Shown here piece after piece: positions 1-9,612 of a stretch of DNA of 64,000 bases. The notes below the pieces were generated by a model that saw nothing but the letters and a program-made list of their open reading frames with translations, searched no databases and was not told the DNA's origin. The stretch covers positions 744,001-808,000 of the forward strand of contig NZ_JAPWKB010000005.1 of assembly GCF_028283785.1 (NCBI RefSeq), in the 5' to 3' direction. A program made the translations under genes and the position numbers. The DNA is from Paraburkholderia sp. GTDB taxonomy: Bacteria > Pseudomonadota > Gammaproteobacteria > Burkholderiales > Burkholderiaceae. The first letter of the stretch is position 1. Each line of letters opens with the position of its first letter.

Positions 1-784
1 CTGCGTGGTCCACAACGAGACATCGACGGGCGTGACGTCCGACATCGCCGCCGTGCGGCGCGCGATCGACGCTGCGGGTCACCCGGCGCTGCTGCTGGTC
101 GACACGATTTCAGGACTCGCGTGCGCCGATTATCGCCACGACGAATGGGGTGTCGACGTAACCGTGTCCGGCTCGCAAAAAGGCTTGATGCTGCCGCCGG
201 GCATCAGCTTCAACGCGATTTCGCCCAAGGCGATCGCGGCGAGCAAGCAGGCGACCTTGCCGCGCGCGTTCTGGGATTGGACCGACATCATCGAGATGAA
301 CAAAACCGGCTACTGGCCGTACACGCCGAATACGAATCTGCTCTACGGTCTGCACGAAGCGCTCGAGATGATCCTGGGAGAAGGGCTCGACAACGTGTTC
401 GCCCGACACGAGCGACTCGCCGAAGCATGCCGGCGCGCGGTCACCGCGTGGGGACTAGAGATTCAATGCGCGGACCCGGCGGTCTATAGCCCGGTGTTGA
501 CCGGCGTGATGATGCCCGACGGCATCGATGCCGACGCCGTGCGCAAAGTCATCTACGAACGTTTCGACATGTCGCTCGGCACGGGCCTCGGCAAGATGAA
601 AGGGCGCATGTTCCGCATCGGCCACCTCGGCGATTGCAACGACCTGACCTTGATCGCGACGCTCGCCGGCTGCGAAATGGGACTGCAACTCGCGGGCGTG
701 CCGCTCGCCGGCAGCGGGTTGCCGGCGGCTATGGCGCACCTGAAAACGCAGGCATCGGAAGCCGGTCTGAAAGCGGCCGCCTGA
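1..784 (+). CDS. Class V aminotransferase, alanine/serine-glyoxylate aminotransferase family (5' end missing)
   Basis: The reading frame is open from the first base, so the gene starts outside the window; about 260 C-terminal residues remain of a family usually near 400. The motif SGSQKG holds the lysine expected to form the Schiff base with PLP, and the upstream DTISGLACADYRHDEWGVDV stretch matches the cofactor-binding core of the SgaA/AGXT family. These fold-type I enzymes transfer an amino group from serine or alanine to glyoxylate in the cytoplasm. The next gene on the same strand is a transporter 380 bases downstream, followed by a hydratase-like and an oxidoreductase gene, which points to glyoxylate or 2-hydroxy-acid metabolism (inference). 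Substrate choice cannot be settled from the fragment. Confidence 0.85.
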   Translation, partial: CVVHNETSTGVTSDIAAVRRAIDAAGHPALLLVDTISGLACADYRHDEWGVDVTVSGSQKGLMLPPGISFNAISPKAIAASKQATLPRAFWDWTDIIEMNKTGYWPYTPNTNLLYGLHEALEMILGEGLDNVFARHERLAEACRRAVTAWGLEIQCADPAVYSPVLTGVMMPDGIDADAVRKVIYERFDMSLGTGLGKMKGRMFRIGHLGDCNDLTLIATLAGCEMGLQLAGVPLAGSGLPAAMAHLKTQASEAGLKAAA

Positions 785-1166
785 GTTTGTGCCGATGTTT
801 GACCGGTGTTGTGCGAGCGTTCGTGCGCAGCTGCAGGCTCGGACGCCCGACACCGGATCGCCCCGATCGGCGCTGAAACCGGCGACGACACCCGCAACAG
901 CGGAAGCAACGAATTAGATGACGAAGTGAGTGGCGCAAAGAACGCCGCAGCGCATCTCGCGCACGACAAAAAGCATCACCGTGACACGCAGAATCACGCG
1001 GAACGAGGCAGAAAGCCCGACGTAGAGCCGGGTGGAGACACACGTAGCGGCAAGCGACAACGACATACAACAAACGCCACACGACCATACGAAGACACGC
1101 CCAGGTAGCGACGCACGACGCGCCATCGGCTGGCACGCCGGCGACATCATGCAACGGAGACTCACG
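785..1166. other. Intergenic region upstream of the MFS transporter
   Basis: This 380-base stretch contains only short overlapping reading frames without family resemblance. An in-frame extension of the transporter back to 1032 is open, but it encodes a charged, low-complexity leader and lacks a convincing ribosome site, so I treat it as untranslated. It probably carries the transporter promoter. No terminator hairpin with a T-tract was found. Confidence 0.5.
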
Positions 1167-2453
1167 ATGAAGCGGTTCCGTATCAGCAGTGCGACCAGTA
1201 TCGTCCTAGTGATGCTGTGCATCATGTACTTCATCACCTATCTTGATCGCGTCAACGTCAGTACAGCGGCGGCCGGATTCGGCAAGGAATTCCATCTTTC
1301 GCATACGCAAATCGGACTCGTGTTTTCCGCTTTTGCCTATCCGTATCTGATTTTTCAAATTATTGGCGGCTGGGTCAGCGACCGGTTCGGCGCGAAGCGC
1401 ACGCTGATCGTATGCGGAGCGATCTGGGCCGTTGCGACCTTGCTGACCGGCTTCGCGGGCGGCCTGTTCTCGCTGCTCGCCGCGCGGGTGTTGCTCGGTT
1501 TCGGCGAAGGCGCGACGTTCCCCGCTGCGACCGCCGCCATGTCGCGCTGGGTCGCCAAAGAACAGCGTGGTTTTGCGCAAGGCATCACGCACGCGGCGTC
1601 GCGGATCGGCAATGCCGTTGCGCCAGGCGTGATCGTGCTGGTGATGGCGACCTGGGGCTGGCGCGAATCGTTTTATATCTGCGGCGTGCTCAGCCTTGTC
1701 TGGGTCGGCATCTGGTCGCTGACCTTCACTGAAAATCCGAAGGACCATCCGCGCATTACCCGCGAAGAACTCGAATCGCTGCCCACGCCGAAGCCCAAAG
1801 TCGCGAACGTGCCGTGGAAGCCGCTGTTCCGCCGGATGTGGCCGGTCACGATCGTCTACTTCTGTTATGGCTGGACGTTGTGGCTGTTTCTCAGCTGGAT
1901 TCCGCAATACTTTTTGCACAGCTATCACCTCGAATTGCAGAAGTCCGCGATGTTCGCGTCCGTGGTTTTCTTTGCCGGCGTGATCGGCGATACGTTGGGC
2001 GGCATTGTCACGGATCGCATTTTCACGCGCACTCGCAGCCTGAAACGCGCACGTAGCTGGATGGTGTCGGTGTGCATGGCGTTCTGCCTCGCATCGCTGA
2101 TTCCGTTGATGTTCACGCACAATCTCTATCTGTCGATGGCCTGCCTCGCGTCCGGCTTCTTCTTCGCCGAAATGACGATCGGCCCGATGTGGGCGATACC
2201 GATGGACATCGCGCCGGAATACTCGGGCACCGCGAGCGGCATGATGAACACCGGCTCGGCGGCGGCGGCGATCGTGTCGCCGGTGGTCGGCGGGTTCCTG
2301 ATCGATTACTTCGGTAGCTGGGAGTTGCCGTTCGTCGGCAGCATGATCCTGATGGCCATTGGCGTCGTGCTCGCGTTTCGCATGCAACCCGAAAGCAAGT
2401 TCGCTCTCGACGAGACGCCGGACGCCGCCGCCGCGCCGAGTTTTCGCGCATAA
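1167..2453 (+). CDS. MFS transporter, anion:cation symporter (ACS) type
   Basis: A 428-residue integral membrane protein with the usual 12-helix major facilitator pattern. The first helix contains MYFITYLDRVN, typical of the ACS subfamily (D-galactonate, glucarate and phthalate carriers), and the helix 2-3 loop reads GGWVSDRFGAKR, the MFS signature. It likely imports an organic anion with protons or sodium across the inner membrane. The start at 1167 (MKRFRISS) is chosen because ACGGAG lies about eight bases upstream; a nearby in-frame ATG at 1149 has no such site. It is followed by a hydratase-like gene and a FAD/Fe-S oxidoreductase, so it may feed the substrate of that pathway (inference). 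Confidence 0.88.
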   Translation: MKRFRISSATSIVLVMLCIMYFITYLDRVNVSTAAAGFGKEFHLSHTQIGLVFSAFAYPYLIFQIIGGWVSDRFGAKRTLIVCGAIWAVATLLTGFAGGLFSLLAARVLLGFGEGATFPAATAAMSRWVAKEQRGFAQGITHAASRIGNAVAPGVIVLVMATWGWRESFYICGVLSLVWVGIWSLTFTENPKDHPRITREELESLPTPKPKVANVPWKPLFRRMWPVTIVYFCYGWTLWLFLSWIPQYFLHSYHLELQKSAMFASVVFFAGVIGDTLGGIVTDRIFTRTRSLKRARSWMVSVCMAFCLASLIPLMFTHNLYLSMACLASGFFFAEMTIGPMWAIPMDIAPEYSGTASGMMNTGSAAAAIVSPVVGGFLIDYFGSWELPFVGSMILMAIGVVLAFRMQPESKFALDETPDAAAAPSFRA

Positions 2454-2542
2454 ACTCTCGCGCGCATCGGCGAGCGTCCGGATGGCGGCGCCGTTGCGCA
2501 TCGCCATTCCGCCTGTTCATCCGCTTTTTCGCTGATTGATCT

Positions 2543-3325
2543 ATGACCGACACCGTTAGCGCCACTTCCGAACTGAGCCGCCGTCTGGTTGACGCACAAC
2601 GCACGAACCAGTTGCTCGACACATTGCCGCCCGAACAGATTCCCGCAGACGGCGACGCGGCCTACGCGATCCAGCATGAAATCCTGACGATGTCCGGCGC
2701 GCAGATCGGCGGCTGGAAGATCGGCGCGAAATCGGCTGATGGTCCGATCCAGGGCGCGCCGTTGCCTGCGAGCGGCGTTCACGCGGACGGCGTCAGCTTG
2801 CCGCGCAACGTGTTCTCGCCGCTGGGTCTCGAACTGGAGATCGCGTTCCGCTTCGGCCGACGCTTCGAGCCATCGAGCGAGCCTTATCTGGAAGCCGACG
2901 TGTTTGCCGGGATCGATGCGATCGGCGCGACCATCGAGATCGTCGCGAGCCGCTATGCCGCATGGCCTGACGTCGACAAACGCGCGCAACTCGCGGATCT
3001 GCAAAACCACGGTGCGCTGATCTGCGGCGAGTTCACACCGTATCGCAGCGAGTTTCCGTTCGTCGCACCGGCGTTGCGTTTCAGCTTCGACGGCCGTGAC
3101 ATCACTCCGACCGAACCCAGCGGCCGTGGGACCAATCCTGCCGGCGATCCACGCCGCTTGTTGACCTGGTTCGTGAACCATTGCACGCAGTATTGCGGCA
3201 TCGCCGTGACGCCCGATCTGATCGTGACGGCCGGTTCCTACACCGGCATGTTTTTCCCGCAGACTGCCGGCACGGCCAGCGGCCGGATTGAAGGCCTCGC
3301 GCCCGTCAGCGTGACGCTGTTCTAG
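2543..3325 (+). CDS. 2-keto-4-pentenoate hydratase-like protein (MhpD/FAH-related)
   Basis: A 260-residue cytoplasmic protein. The order of motifs GGWKIGAKS, PLGLELEIAFRFGRRF and VFAGIDAIGATIEIVASRY matches the 2-oxopent-4-enoate hydratase / fumarylacetoacetase fold, in which acidic residues of the ELEIAF segment bind a divalent metal. The C-terminal GSYTGMFFPQTAGTASG resembles the family's usual GSxTG segment. In meta-cleavage pathways these enzymes add water to 2-hydroxypentadienoate, but this copy sits with a transporter, a class V aminotransferase and a hydroxy-acid-type oxidoreductase and no ring-cleavage genes, so the true substrate may be another 2-oxo acid. The gene ends 19 bases before the next start, suggesting one operon. 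Confidence 0.78.
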   Translation: MTDTVSATSELSRRLVDAQRTNQLLDTLPPEQIPADGDAAYAIQHEILTMSGAQIGGWKIGAKSADGPIQGAPLPASGVHADGVSLPRNVFSPLGLELEIAFRFGRRFEPSSEPYLEADVFAGIDAIGATIEIVASRYAAWPDVDKRAQLADLQNHGALICGEFTPYRSEFPFVAPALRFSFDGRDITPTEPSGRGTNPAGDPRRLLTWFVNHCTQYCGIAVTPDLIVTAGSYTGMFFPQTAGTASGRIEGLAPVSVTLF

Positions 3326-3344
3326 CACTTCGAAGGTGGACGAG

Positions 3345-6300
3345 ATGGCGAATGCAGCGAGTGGTTCGGCGATGCTGGTCAAACCGATCCATCTGGTGCC
3401 GTCCGGCGCGCGACTCGCGACGCCGCTCGCGCAGCGATTGCGTCGGGAAATACGCGGCGACGTGTTGTTCGATGCGGCGAGTCGCGGACGTTATGCGACC
3501 GATGCGTCGATCTATCAAATCACGCCGATCGGCGTCGTCGTGCCGCGCGACCAGGATGATTTGCGCATTGCGCTGGAGGTTGCACGCAGCGAGCGCGTGC
3601 CGTTGCTCGCGCGCGGCGCGGGCACCAGCCAGTGTGGGCAGACGGTCGGCGACGCATTGATCGTCGATACGAGCAAATGGCTGAACAACATCGTGTCGTT
3701 CGATCCGGTCGCGCAGACCGTAACGGTCGAACCCGGCGTCGTGCTCGATCACCTGAACGCGTGGCTGAAAGCGCACGGCCTGTGGTTTCCTGTCGATGTC
3801 TCGACGGCGGCGCAGTGCACGATCGGCGGGATGGCGGGCAACAATTCGTGCGGCTCGCGGTCGATCGAATACGGCAACATGGTTCACAACGTCGACGCGA
3901 TCGATGCGACGCTTGCGGACGGCACCGAAGCGCGCTTCGGCTCGCTGGTCACCGCGAATGCGTTGCCGGGTTCGAATCAGCGGCTGACCGATATCGTCGA
4001 TGGCGTAAAGCGCATTGCGCTTCGCGAGCGCGACCAGATCATCGAACGCGTTCCGAAAGTCTTGCGGCGCGTCGCCGGTTACAACATCGATCTATTCGAT
4101 TGTCAGAATCCGCGCGCGTATACCGACGACGGCAGCGCGAATCTCGCGCATCTGCTGGTTGGGTCGGAAGGGACGCTGGCGTTTAGCCGTCAGTTGACAC
4201 TGAAGCTCGCGCCGCTGCCCGCGCATAAGACCTTGGGCGTCGTCAACTTTCCGACCTTCTGGCAGGCGATGGATCTGACGCAGCACATCGTCAAGCTAAA
4301 GCCGGTGGCGGTGGAACTGGTCGATCGCACGATGATCGATCTCGCGATCGGCAATCCCGCATTCAAACCGGTGATCGAGAAAGCGCTGGTCGGCACGCCG
4401 CAGGCGATTCTTCTGGTCGAGTTCGCCGGCGACAACCGCTACGCGACGCTCGGCGCGCTCAAGCAACTGAGTGAACTGATGGCGGATCTCGGCTTGCCGG
4501 ATTCCGTCGTCGAAATGCCGGATGCGAACGAGCAGAAAGCGTTGTGGGAAGTGCGGAAGGCCGGTCTGAATATCATGATGAGCATGAAGGGCGACGGGAA
4601 ACCGGTGTCCTTCATCGAAGATTGCGCGGTGCCGCTCGAACATCTGGCCGAGTACACCAGCCAACTCACCGAGGTGTTTCATCGACACGGCACCGAGGGC
4701 ACCTGGTACGCGCACGCCAGTGTCGGCACGCTGCACGTTCGGCCGATTCTGGATATGCGTCGCGACGGCGCGCAAAAAATGCGCGCGATTGCCGAAGAAG
4801 CGGCTGCGCTCGTTCGGCAATACAAAGGCGCGTATTCGGGCGAACATGGTGACGGATTGTGTCGCGGCGAGTGGGTTGCGTGGCAGTACGGGCCGCGGCT
4901 GAATCAGGCGTTCAGTGAGATCAAGGCATTGTTCGATCCGGACAATCGCTTCAACCCTGACAAGATCGTGCGGCCACCGAAGATGGACGACACGCGCAAC
5001 TTCCGGTTTGCGCCGGGCTATCGGGAGCGCGCGGTCGAAACGTCGCTCGACTGGTCGGCATGGAATGTCGAGCGCGATCCGTTGACGGGTCTCGAAACCG
5101 TGCCGGGTTCGGGTAACGATCTGAGCGGCGGTCTCGCGAAAGCCGTCGAAATGTGCAACAACAACGGGCATTGCCGGAAGTTCGACGCAGGGACGATGTG
5201 CCCGAGTTATCGGGTGACGAAAGACGAACAACACGTCACGCGAGGGCGCGCGAACACATTGCGGCTGGCGATCTCCGGTCAACTCGGCGACGAAGGCCTC
5301 GCCAGCGACGACGTGAAAAACACGCTGGATCTATGCGTGTCGTGCAAGGGCTGCAAACGCGATTGCCCGACCGGCGTTGACATGGCGAAGTTCAAGATCG
5401 AAGCGCGGGCGGCGCGCGTGAAAAAGCACGGCTTGCGGATGCGTGACCGTTTGGTGGCCTACATGCCGCGCTACGCCGCCATCGTGGAACGGGTGCCGGG
5501 ATGGCGTGGCCTCGCCGCGTGGGTCGACAGCACGCCGATGGTGTCCGCGTGGTTCAAACGCGCAGTCGGATTCGCGCCGCAGCGATCGTTGCCGCGATTC
5601 GACAAGCCGTTTTTGTCCGGCGTCAGACAGCCGGAGAGCGGCTCGGGATTGAGCGCCAGTGCGAACGCCAGGCACGTGCTGCTGTTTGTCGATACCTTCA
5701 ACAACAATATGGAGCCCGAGAACGCGCGTGCCGCGCAGCGGGTGCTCGAAGCGGCCGGTTACACCGTGCATTTCAATACGCGTTCGGGCGAGCGACCGGT
5801 CTGTTGCGGACGGACTTTCCTCGCCGCCGGTCTCGTGGACGAAGCGAAGCACGAGGCGCGGCGGATGCTGGCGTTTTTCAAACCGTTTGTAGATAACGGT
5901 GTGCCGATTGTGGGCCTGGAGCCGTCGTGTCTGTTGTACGTTGCGCGACGAGTTTTTGCAATACGGCTTCGGCGACGACGCGTTGCGTGTGTCGAAGCAG
6001 ACATTTCTGTTCGAAGAGTTTCTGGTGCGCGAGGAAAAGGCCGGTCGTCTGACACTCGCATTGAAACCGTTGAAGACGCAAAAAGCGCTGGTTCACGGGC
6101 ACTGTCATCAAAAGGCGTTCGACGCGTTCAAACCGGTGCAAACCGTGCTCGGATGGATTCCGGATTTGCAGGTCACGACGATCGAATCGTCGTGTTGCGG
6201 GATGGCGGGGAGTTTCGGCTACGAAGCCGAGCACTACGCAACCTCGCAAGCGATGGCGGAATTGTCGTTGCTGCCCGCCGTGCGCAAAGCGGACGACACA

Positions 6301-6402
6301 ACGATTACGGTGGCCGACGGGACGAGTTGCCGACATCAGATTCACGATGGCGCGGCCGTTGAAGCGCTGCATGTCGCACGGGTTTTGGCGCAGGCTTTGT
6401 AG
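3345..6402 (+). pseudogene. FAD-binding and Fe-S oxidoreductase (YdiJ / D-2-hydroxyacid dehydrogenase type), frameshifted near 5937
   Basis: The N-terminal half carries an FAD-binding-4 domain (PLLARGAGTSQCGQ, then GGMAGNNSCGSRS) and an FAD-oxidase C-terminal domain. These are followed by a ferredoxin-like pair of cysteine clusters (CNNNGHCRKFDAGTMC; CVSCKGCKRDCP) and two CCG cysteine-rich domains (PVCCGRTFLAAG; ESSCCGMAGSFG). Together they fit a membrane-associated D-2-hydroxyacid or D-lactate dehydrogenase of about 1,018 residues. The frame breaks at 5937: up to GLEPSCLL the protein reads in one frame, and from TLRDEFLQYG it continues in the next, so one extra T restores the family sequence. 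As written, the first frame runs to 6362 with a nonsense tail and loses the last CCG domain. The start at 3345 is preferred to GTG 3336 because of GAAGGTGG just upstream. Confidence 0.85.
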
Positions 6403-6437
6403 GAATTCGGCGTGGCTAATGTCAGGCATGCGACGAC

Positions 6438-6716
6438 CTACTCGCTGAAGTAAGTGGTCGAGCGGGCGATGACGCGATTCGTGCCGCTCGAACAGTCGCA
6501 CATCACGATATCGCCGTCGCAAACGCCGCGCGCATTGCCGAATCCAAGACCATGCGCGGTACCGAAAATCGGACCATTTTTGCCGCAATGTCCGCACGAT
6601 GCCCGGTCCATATGGCGGGCGAGCGGTTGGCCATCGTCGAGCATCGACATGTCACCGGCAAGAACGACGCCGCCCGTTGTGGTTCGATTCCCTTTGATCG
6701 CGAGCATTTTCATCAT
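6438..6716 (-). CDS. PAAR-domain spike-tip protein of the type VI system
   Basis: A 92-residue protein whose KGNRTTTGGVVLAG opening and evenly spaced glycine and cysteine turns (SCGHCGKNGPIFG, GVCDGDIVMCDCSSG) match the PAAR/DUF4150 fold that caps VgrG. No extra toxin domain is attached, so it is a plain tip. Its ATG directly follows the stop codon of tssE on the same strand, so the two are surely co-transcribed. It is the last gene of the minus-strand half of the type VI cluster and faces the oxidoreductase gene. Confidence 0.82.
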   Translation of the reverse strand: MMKMLAIKGNRTTTGGVVLAGDMSMLDDGQPLARHMDRASCGHCGKNGPIFGTAHGLGFGNARGVCDGDIVMCDCSSGTNRVIARSTTYFSE

Positions 6717-7193
6717 TCAGGCGCGGTCGCGCGCGGCTTTTAGCAAGGTCAGGCGAGTGCGTCCGTCAGGCATGAAATGCGTGCCGAATCGCACCAACCC
6801 GGCGCGATAAAGTTGGCAGTCCAGCGTGAATGTCAGCAACATGCCCGGTTCAGTGGCCTCGATGACGATATCGATCGATTTGATGCGAGGTTCGTACTTC
6901 AGCAATGTCATCTCGATCTCGCGTCGCAATTGATGGGCGGACGACGGCAAATGCCGATAAATCTCCGACAGGTCGCCGAGCCCGTAGTCGGGCACATGCG
7001 CAAGCCCGCACCGACGGCTGTTCAAAATGCGTTGCAGATTGTCCTGCACGGACAGAAACATCTGCGTAGCCGCATCGAAACTATCGATCGACGCGCCGTT
7101 TGCAAAATGGCCGGTGATGGCTTCGAACAGACCCGGACCGTAGTCGGCGTCATCGGAAAAAGGCGAGTGATGCATACAGGCCTCGCGGTTCAT
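6717..7193 (-). CDS. tssE: Type VI baseplate protein TssE (gp25-like)
   Basis: A 158-residue protein of the GPW/gp25 family. The segment VPDYGLGDLSEIYRHLPSS is the family signature, with SVQDNLQRILNSRR ahead of it. TssE forms the baseplate wedge with TssF and TssG and contacts the sheath. The ATG at 7193 is preferred because GGAG lies eight bases upstream; the frame is open further back to 7301, but that extension looks unlike the family. It is flanked by hcp and the PAAR gene. Confidence 0.9.
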   Translation of the reverse strand: MNREACMHHSPFSDDADYGPGLFEAITGHFANGASIDSFDAATQMFLSVQDNLQRILNSRRCGLAHVPDYGLGDLSEIYRHLPSSAHQLRREIEMTLLKYEPRIKSIDIVIEATEPGMLLTFTLDCQLYRAGLVRFGTHFMPDGRTRLTLLKAARDRA

Positions 7194-7332
7194 TTGACGC
7201 ACTCCATGCAGCGAAAACCGCGCTCGGATGGGTGACGCGAAGCGACCGGAACTGCACGTGGAGAACCGGTGCGTGGCGACTCGCGTAACCAGTTCCGGCA
7301 ATCAGGTTGTTGAAACCTTCGCAATGCATCGA

Positions 7333-7818
7333 TCACGCGCGTTCGTTCCAGCTATCCGCGTGGATGATGTTGCCGTCCTTGTACGACCACGTGATTTTTT
7401 CGTAGCGCAGTTCGATCTCTTCGAGATGGTTGTGCCGGTCGTAGGCGGGGTTCTTGATATCGAGCATCCGCGGCTTGACGGCGACCACCTTGACGTTGTC
7501 GAGCCGCGTGTTGAAGTACTCCTTCTCCTTTCCGGCATCGTCGATCCGGTACCACCGAATTTCCACCGACTGTAGCGTCTGGCCGCTCGTCACCGCTTTG
7601 TACAGATACGGCGTGGACGCGTCGGTCTCTTTGGTGAACGTGATCGGTTTGTGCACGCGCGCGCCCGTCAGTTTGCCGGTGTTGGCATCGGTCGGGATGC
7701 TCACGCCGTGATCCAGCGCAATGACTTCGACGCTGCCCTCGCGTCCGTTCACTGTGACCGAACCTTTGATGTCGGCGCCGCCGTCGTCCTTGATCCACAT
7801 ATAAGCCGGAATTGCCAT
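7333..7818 (-). CDS. hcp: Type VI tube protein Hcp (TssD)
   Basis: A 161-residue Hcp of near-standard size. The opening MAIPAYMWIKDDGGADIKGS and the middle GARVHKPITFTKETDASTPYLYKAV are diagnostic of the Hcp1 family. Hexamers stack to form the inner tube that carries effectors. AAGGAG stands just before the ATG, the strongest ribosome site in this half of the cluster, which fits a protein needed in bulk. The 139-base gap before tssE may hold processing signals that raise hcp output over its neighbour (inference). Confidence 0.95.
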   Translation of the reverse strand: MAIPAYMWIKDDGGADIKGSVTVNGREGSVEVIALDHGVSIPTDANTGKLTGARVHKPITFTKETDASTPYLYKAVTSGQTLQSVEIRWYRIDDAGKEKEYFNTRLDNVKVVAVKPRMLDIKNPAYDRHNHLEEIELRYEKITWSYKDGNIIHADSWNERA

Positions 7819-7842
7819 GCTGATGCTCCTTGAAAGCGCTGC

Positions 7843-9600
7843 TTACTCGAATGAGCAGGGCGACGGGCCCTGCGAAATAGTGGCTACGTTGACGCTGGAC
7901 GTTCCGTCGAGTCCGACGCGGCAGTCGGGTACGAGCGTGATCTCGACCCGACGGTTTTCAGCGCGACCCGCGACTGTGTTGTTGGATGCTTTCGGACGTG
8001 TGTCCCCGTAACCCTGAATGGCGAACCGTGCCGACTCGATTCCAGCGGACTGGACGAGCCAGTTCCGCACCGCTTCTGCGCGTGTCGTGGACAGCGCCAG
8101 ATTGGCGACGGGGTCGCCGGTGGTGTCGCTGTGACCGGCGATCACAACGCGCTTGCCGGGATGGGTGTCGATCAGACGCAATACCTCGATGAGACCGCGC
8201 GCGGAACCCGGATTCAACGTTGCGCTGCCGGGCGCGAATAACAATGGACTGTCGAGTTCGATCGTCGACATTTGCGCTTCCGGCGGTTGGTAGTTTGCGA
8301 TTGCCGCATGGAGCGGCGGCAGCAAGGCTGCGCCGCGATAAAAGCCCATGCCGAGCCGTGGCGGCACGCCCGACACCGCATACCGTTCGAGTTCGTCGCG
8401 ATCACGCTGGACGGCACGAAGCGCATCGGCACGCGTCGTGGGTGGAAGCGCAGGGAGCGTATCGATGCGCCGGATATGACGCGTGATCTGATCGACGAGC
8501 GCGCGATTCTGTATCGCGGAAGCCGCCGATGCCGCGCAGAGGAACGCGGCAAGCAACGCGAGCGCATGACCGGTTGCACGCGCCCCAATGCGCGGCGGCG
8601 CTTGAAGCGGGATGCCGTCGAGCAGGTGCTGCGGTAGTGGTAGCGATAACGGCAGCGGCAGCGGCTGCGCGTGCGGTGAATGCATTTTGGCTTGGCGGGT
8701 TTGGTGTAGCCCCGTGGTGGTTCTGACGAACTGCGCGAACGCGGACGTTAGTGGCGGTGACTCGTTTATCAGTGTGACGCTGAATGCGTGAAGCAAGACG
8801 GAAGGCTGAGTGTTTCCGTGCGCCGGTCGCAGCAGGATCGGGAGCACGGAATCACGGCTCCATCGCGTAAGCGCGTCGAGAAATGCCGCCTGCAAACCGT
8901 AGTGTGCAAAGTGTGCTGCGATCGATGACGGCAGCATGTCGAGCCGAAGCGGAACGTCACCGCCGATGCTCGCCGACGACCGCTCGACTGACGCAAATGG
9001 ACCCGCCTGCGCGACTCGCATCGCAACACACACCGGCACCGTATAGCCGAGCGCGCGATTGGTTTCGCGGATGGCCGAGTGCCAGTGTTGCAGCGATGCT
9101 TGCAACGTCTCGGGACTCGCATCGGCATCGATCGCGCAGACGATCGCGTCCGGTCCGCAGCCGTTGCGCCATCGCCGAAGCGCGTCTGCGAGGTGCGCCA
9201 GACGGGCAGGGTGGTCATATCGAATCCAGATCGCGTGATGGGTGGCCGTGGCCGATGCCGTGCCGAACATCGCCTCTGGCAGCGGCGAGGCGTTATCGCT
9301 TCCACCGGCGATACGCTCGCCCGTGCCATCGCCGACGACGATTACCATCGGCGTGTTTCTACGGTCTGCCGCAGGAATGGCGTCGAGCGTCTTTGAGATA
9401 GCTGGCAACACTTTCAACGATGCGCGTTCACCGGCGCGAATGGCCCGGGTCGCGCAAACCCATGCAAGCGATATGGCGAACACAGTCAACAGCGCGGCGA
9501 CGACGTTCCACCCGCTCGTCCAGGGCGACCACCCTCCAAGCCATGCCAACGCGAGCAGCGTGATCCAGAGCAATTGCGTTCGATAGGGATATCGGGTCAT
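7843..9600 (-). CDS. Type VI-associated membrane protein with C-terminal OmpA peptidoglycan-binding domain
   Basis: About 585 residues. Two hydrophobic helices near residues 10-50 and a third near 345-365 flank a large variable region; the C-terminal 120 residues form an OmpA/MotB-like domain (LLFAPGSATLNPGSARGL, IAGHSDTTGDP, GRAENRRVEI) that would hold the complex to the cell wall. Extended TssL or TagL proteins play this part in other type VI systems. It follows tssL by only a few bases, which supports a partnership in the membrane complex. ATG 9600 is chosen over GTG 9606 because AAAGG is well placed. The proline/leucine-rich stretch around residue 310 is probably a linker. Confidence 0.82.
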   Translation of the reverse strand: MTRYPYRTQLLWITLLALAWLGGWSPWTSGWNVVAALLTVFAISLAWVCATRAIRAGERASLKVLPAISKTLDAIPAADRRNTPMVIVVGDGTGERIAGGSDNASPLPEAMFGTASATATHHAIWIRYDHPARLAHLADALRRWRNGCGPDAIVCAIDADASPETLQASLQHWHSAIRETNRALGYTVPVCVAMRVAQAGPFASVERSSASIGGDVPLRLDMLPSSIAAHFAHYGLQAAFLDALTRWSRDSVLPILLRPAHGNTQPSVLLHAFSVTLINESPPLTSAFAQFVRTTTGLHQTRQAKMHSPHAQPLPLPLSLPLPQHLLDGIPLQAPPRIGARATGHALALLAAFLCAASAASAIQNRALVDQITRHIRRIDTLPALPPTTRADALRAVQRDRDELERYAVSGVPPRLGMGFYRGAALLPPLHAAIANYQPPEAQMSTIELDSPLLFAPGSATLNPGSARGLIEVLRLIDTHPGKRVVIAGHSDTTGDPVANLALSTTRAEAVRNWLVQSAGIESARFAIQGYGDTRPKASNNTVAGRAENRRVEITLVPDCRVGLDGTSSVNVATISQGPSPCSFE

Positions 9601-9612
9601 ACGCACCTTTGC

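Noticed and set aside
1032..1166. N-terminal extension of the MFS transporter
   Set aside because: It is open but lacks a ribosome site and family match; the start at 1167 has both.
5930..5945. Programmed ribosomal frameshifting in the oxidoreductase
   Set aside because: No slippery heptamer, stop codon at the site or downstream stimulator is visible, and the family does not use frameshifting.
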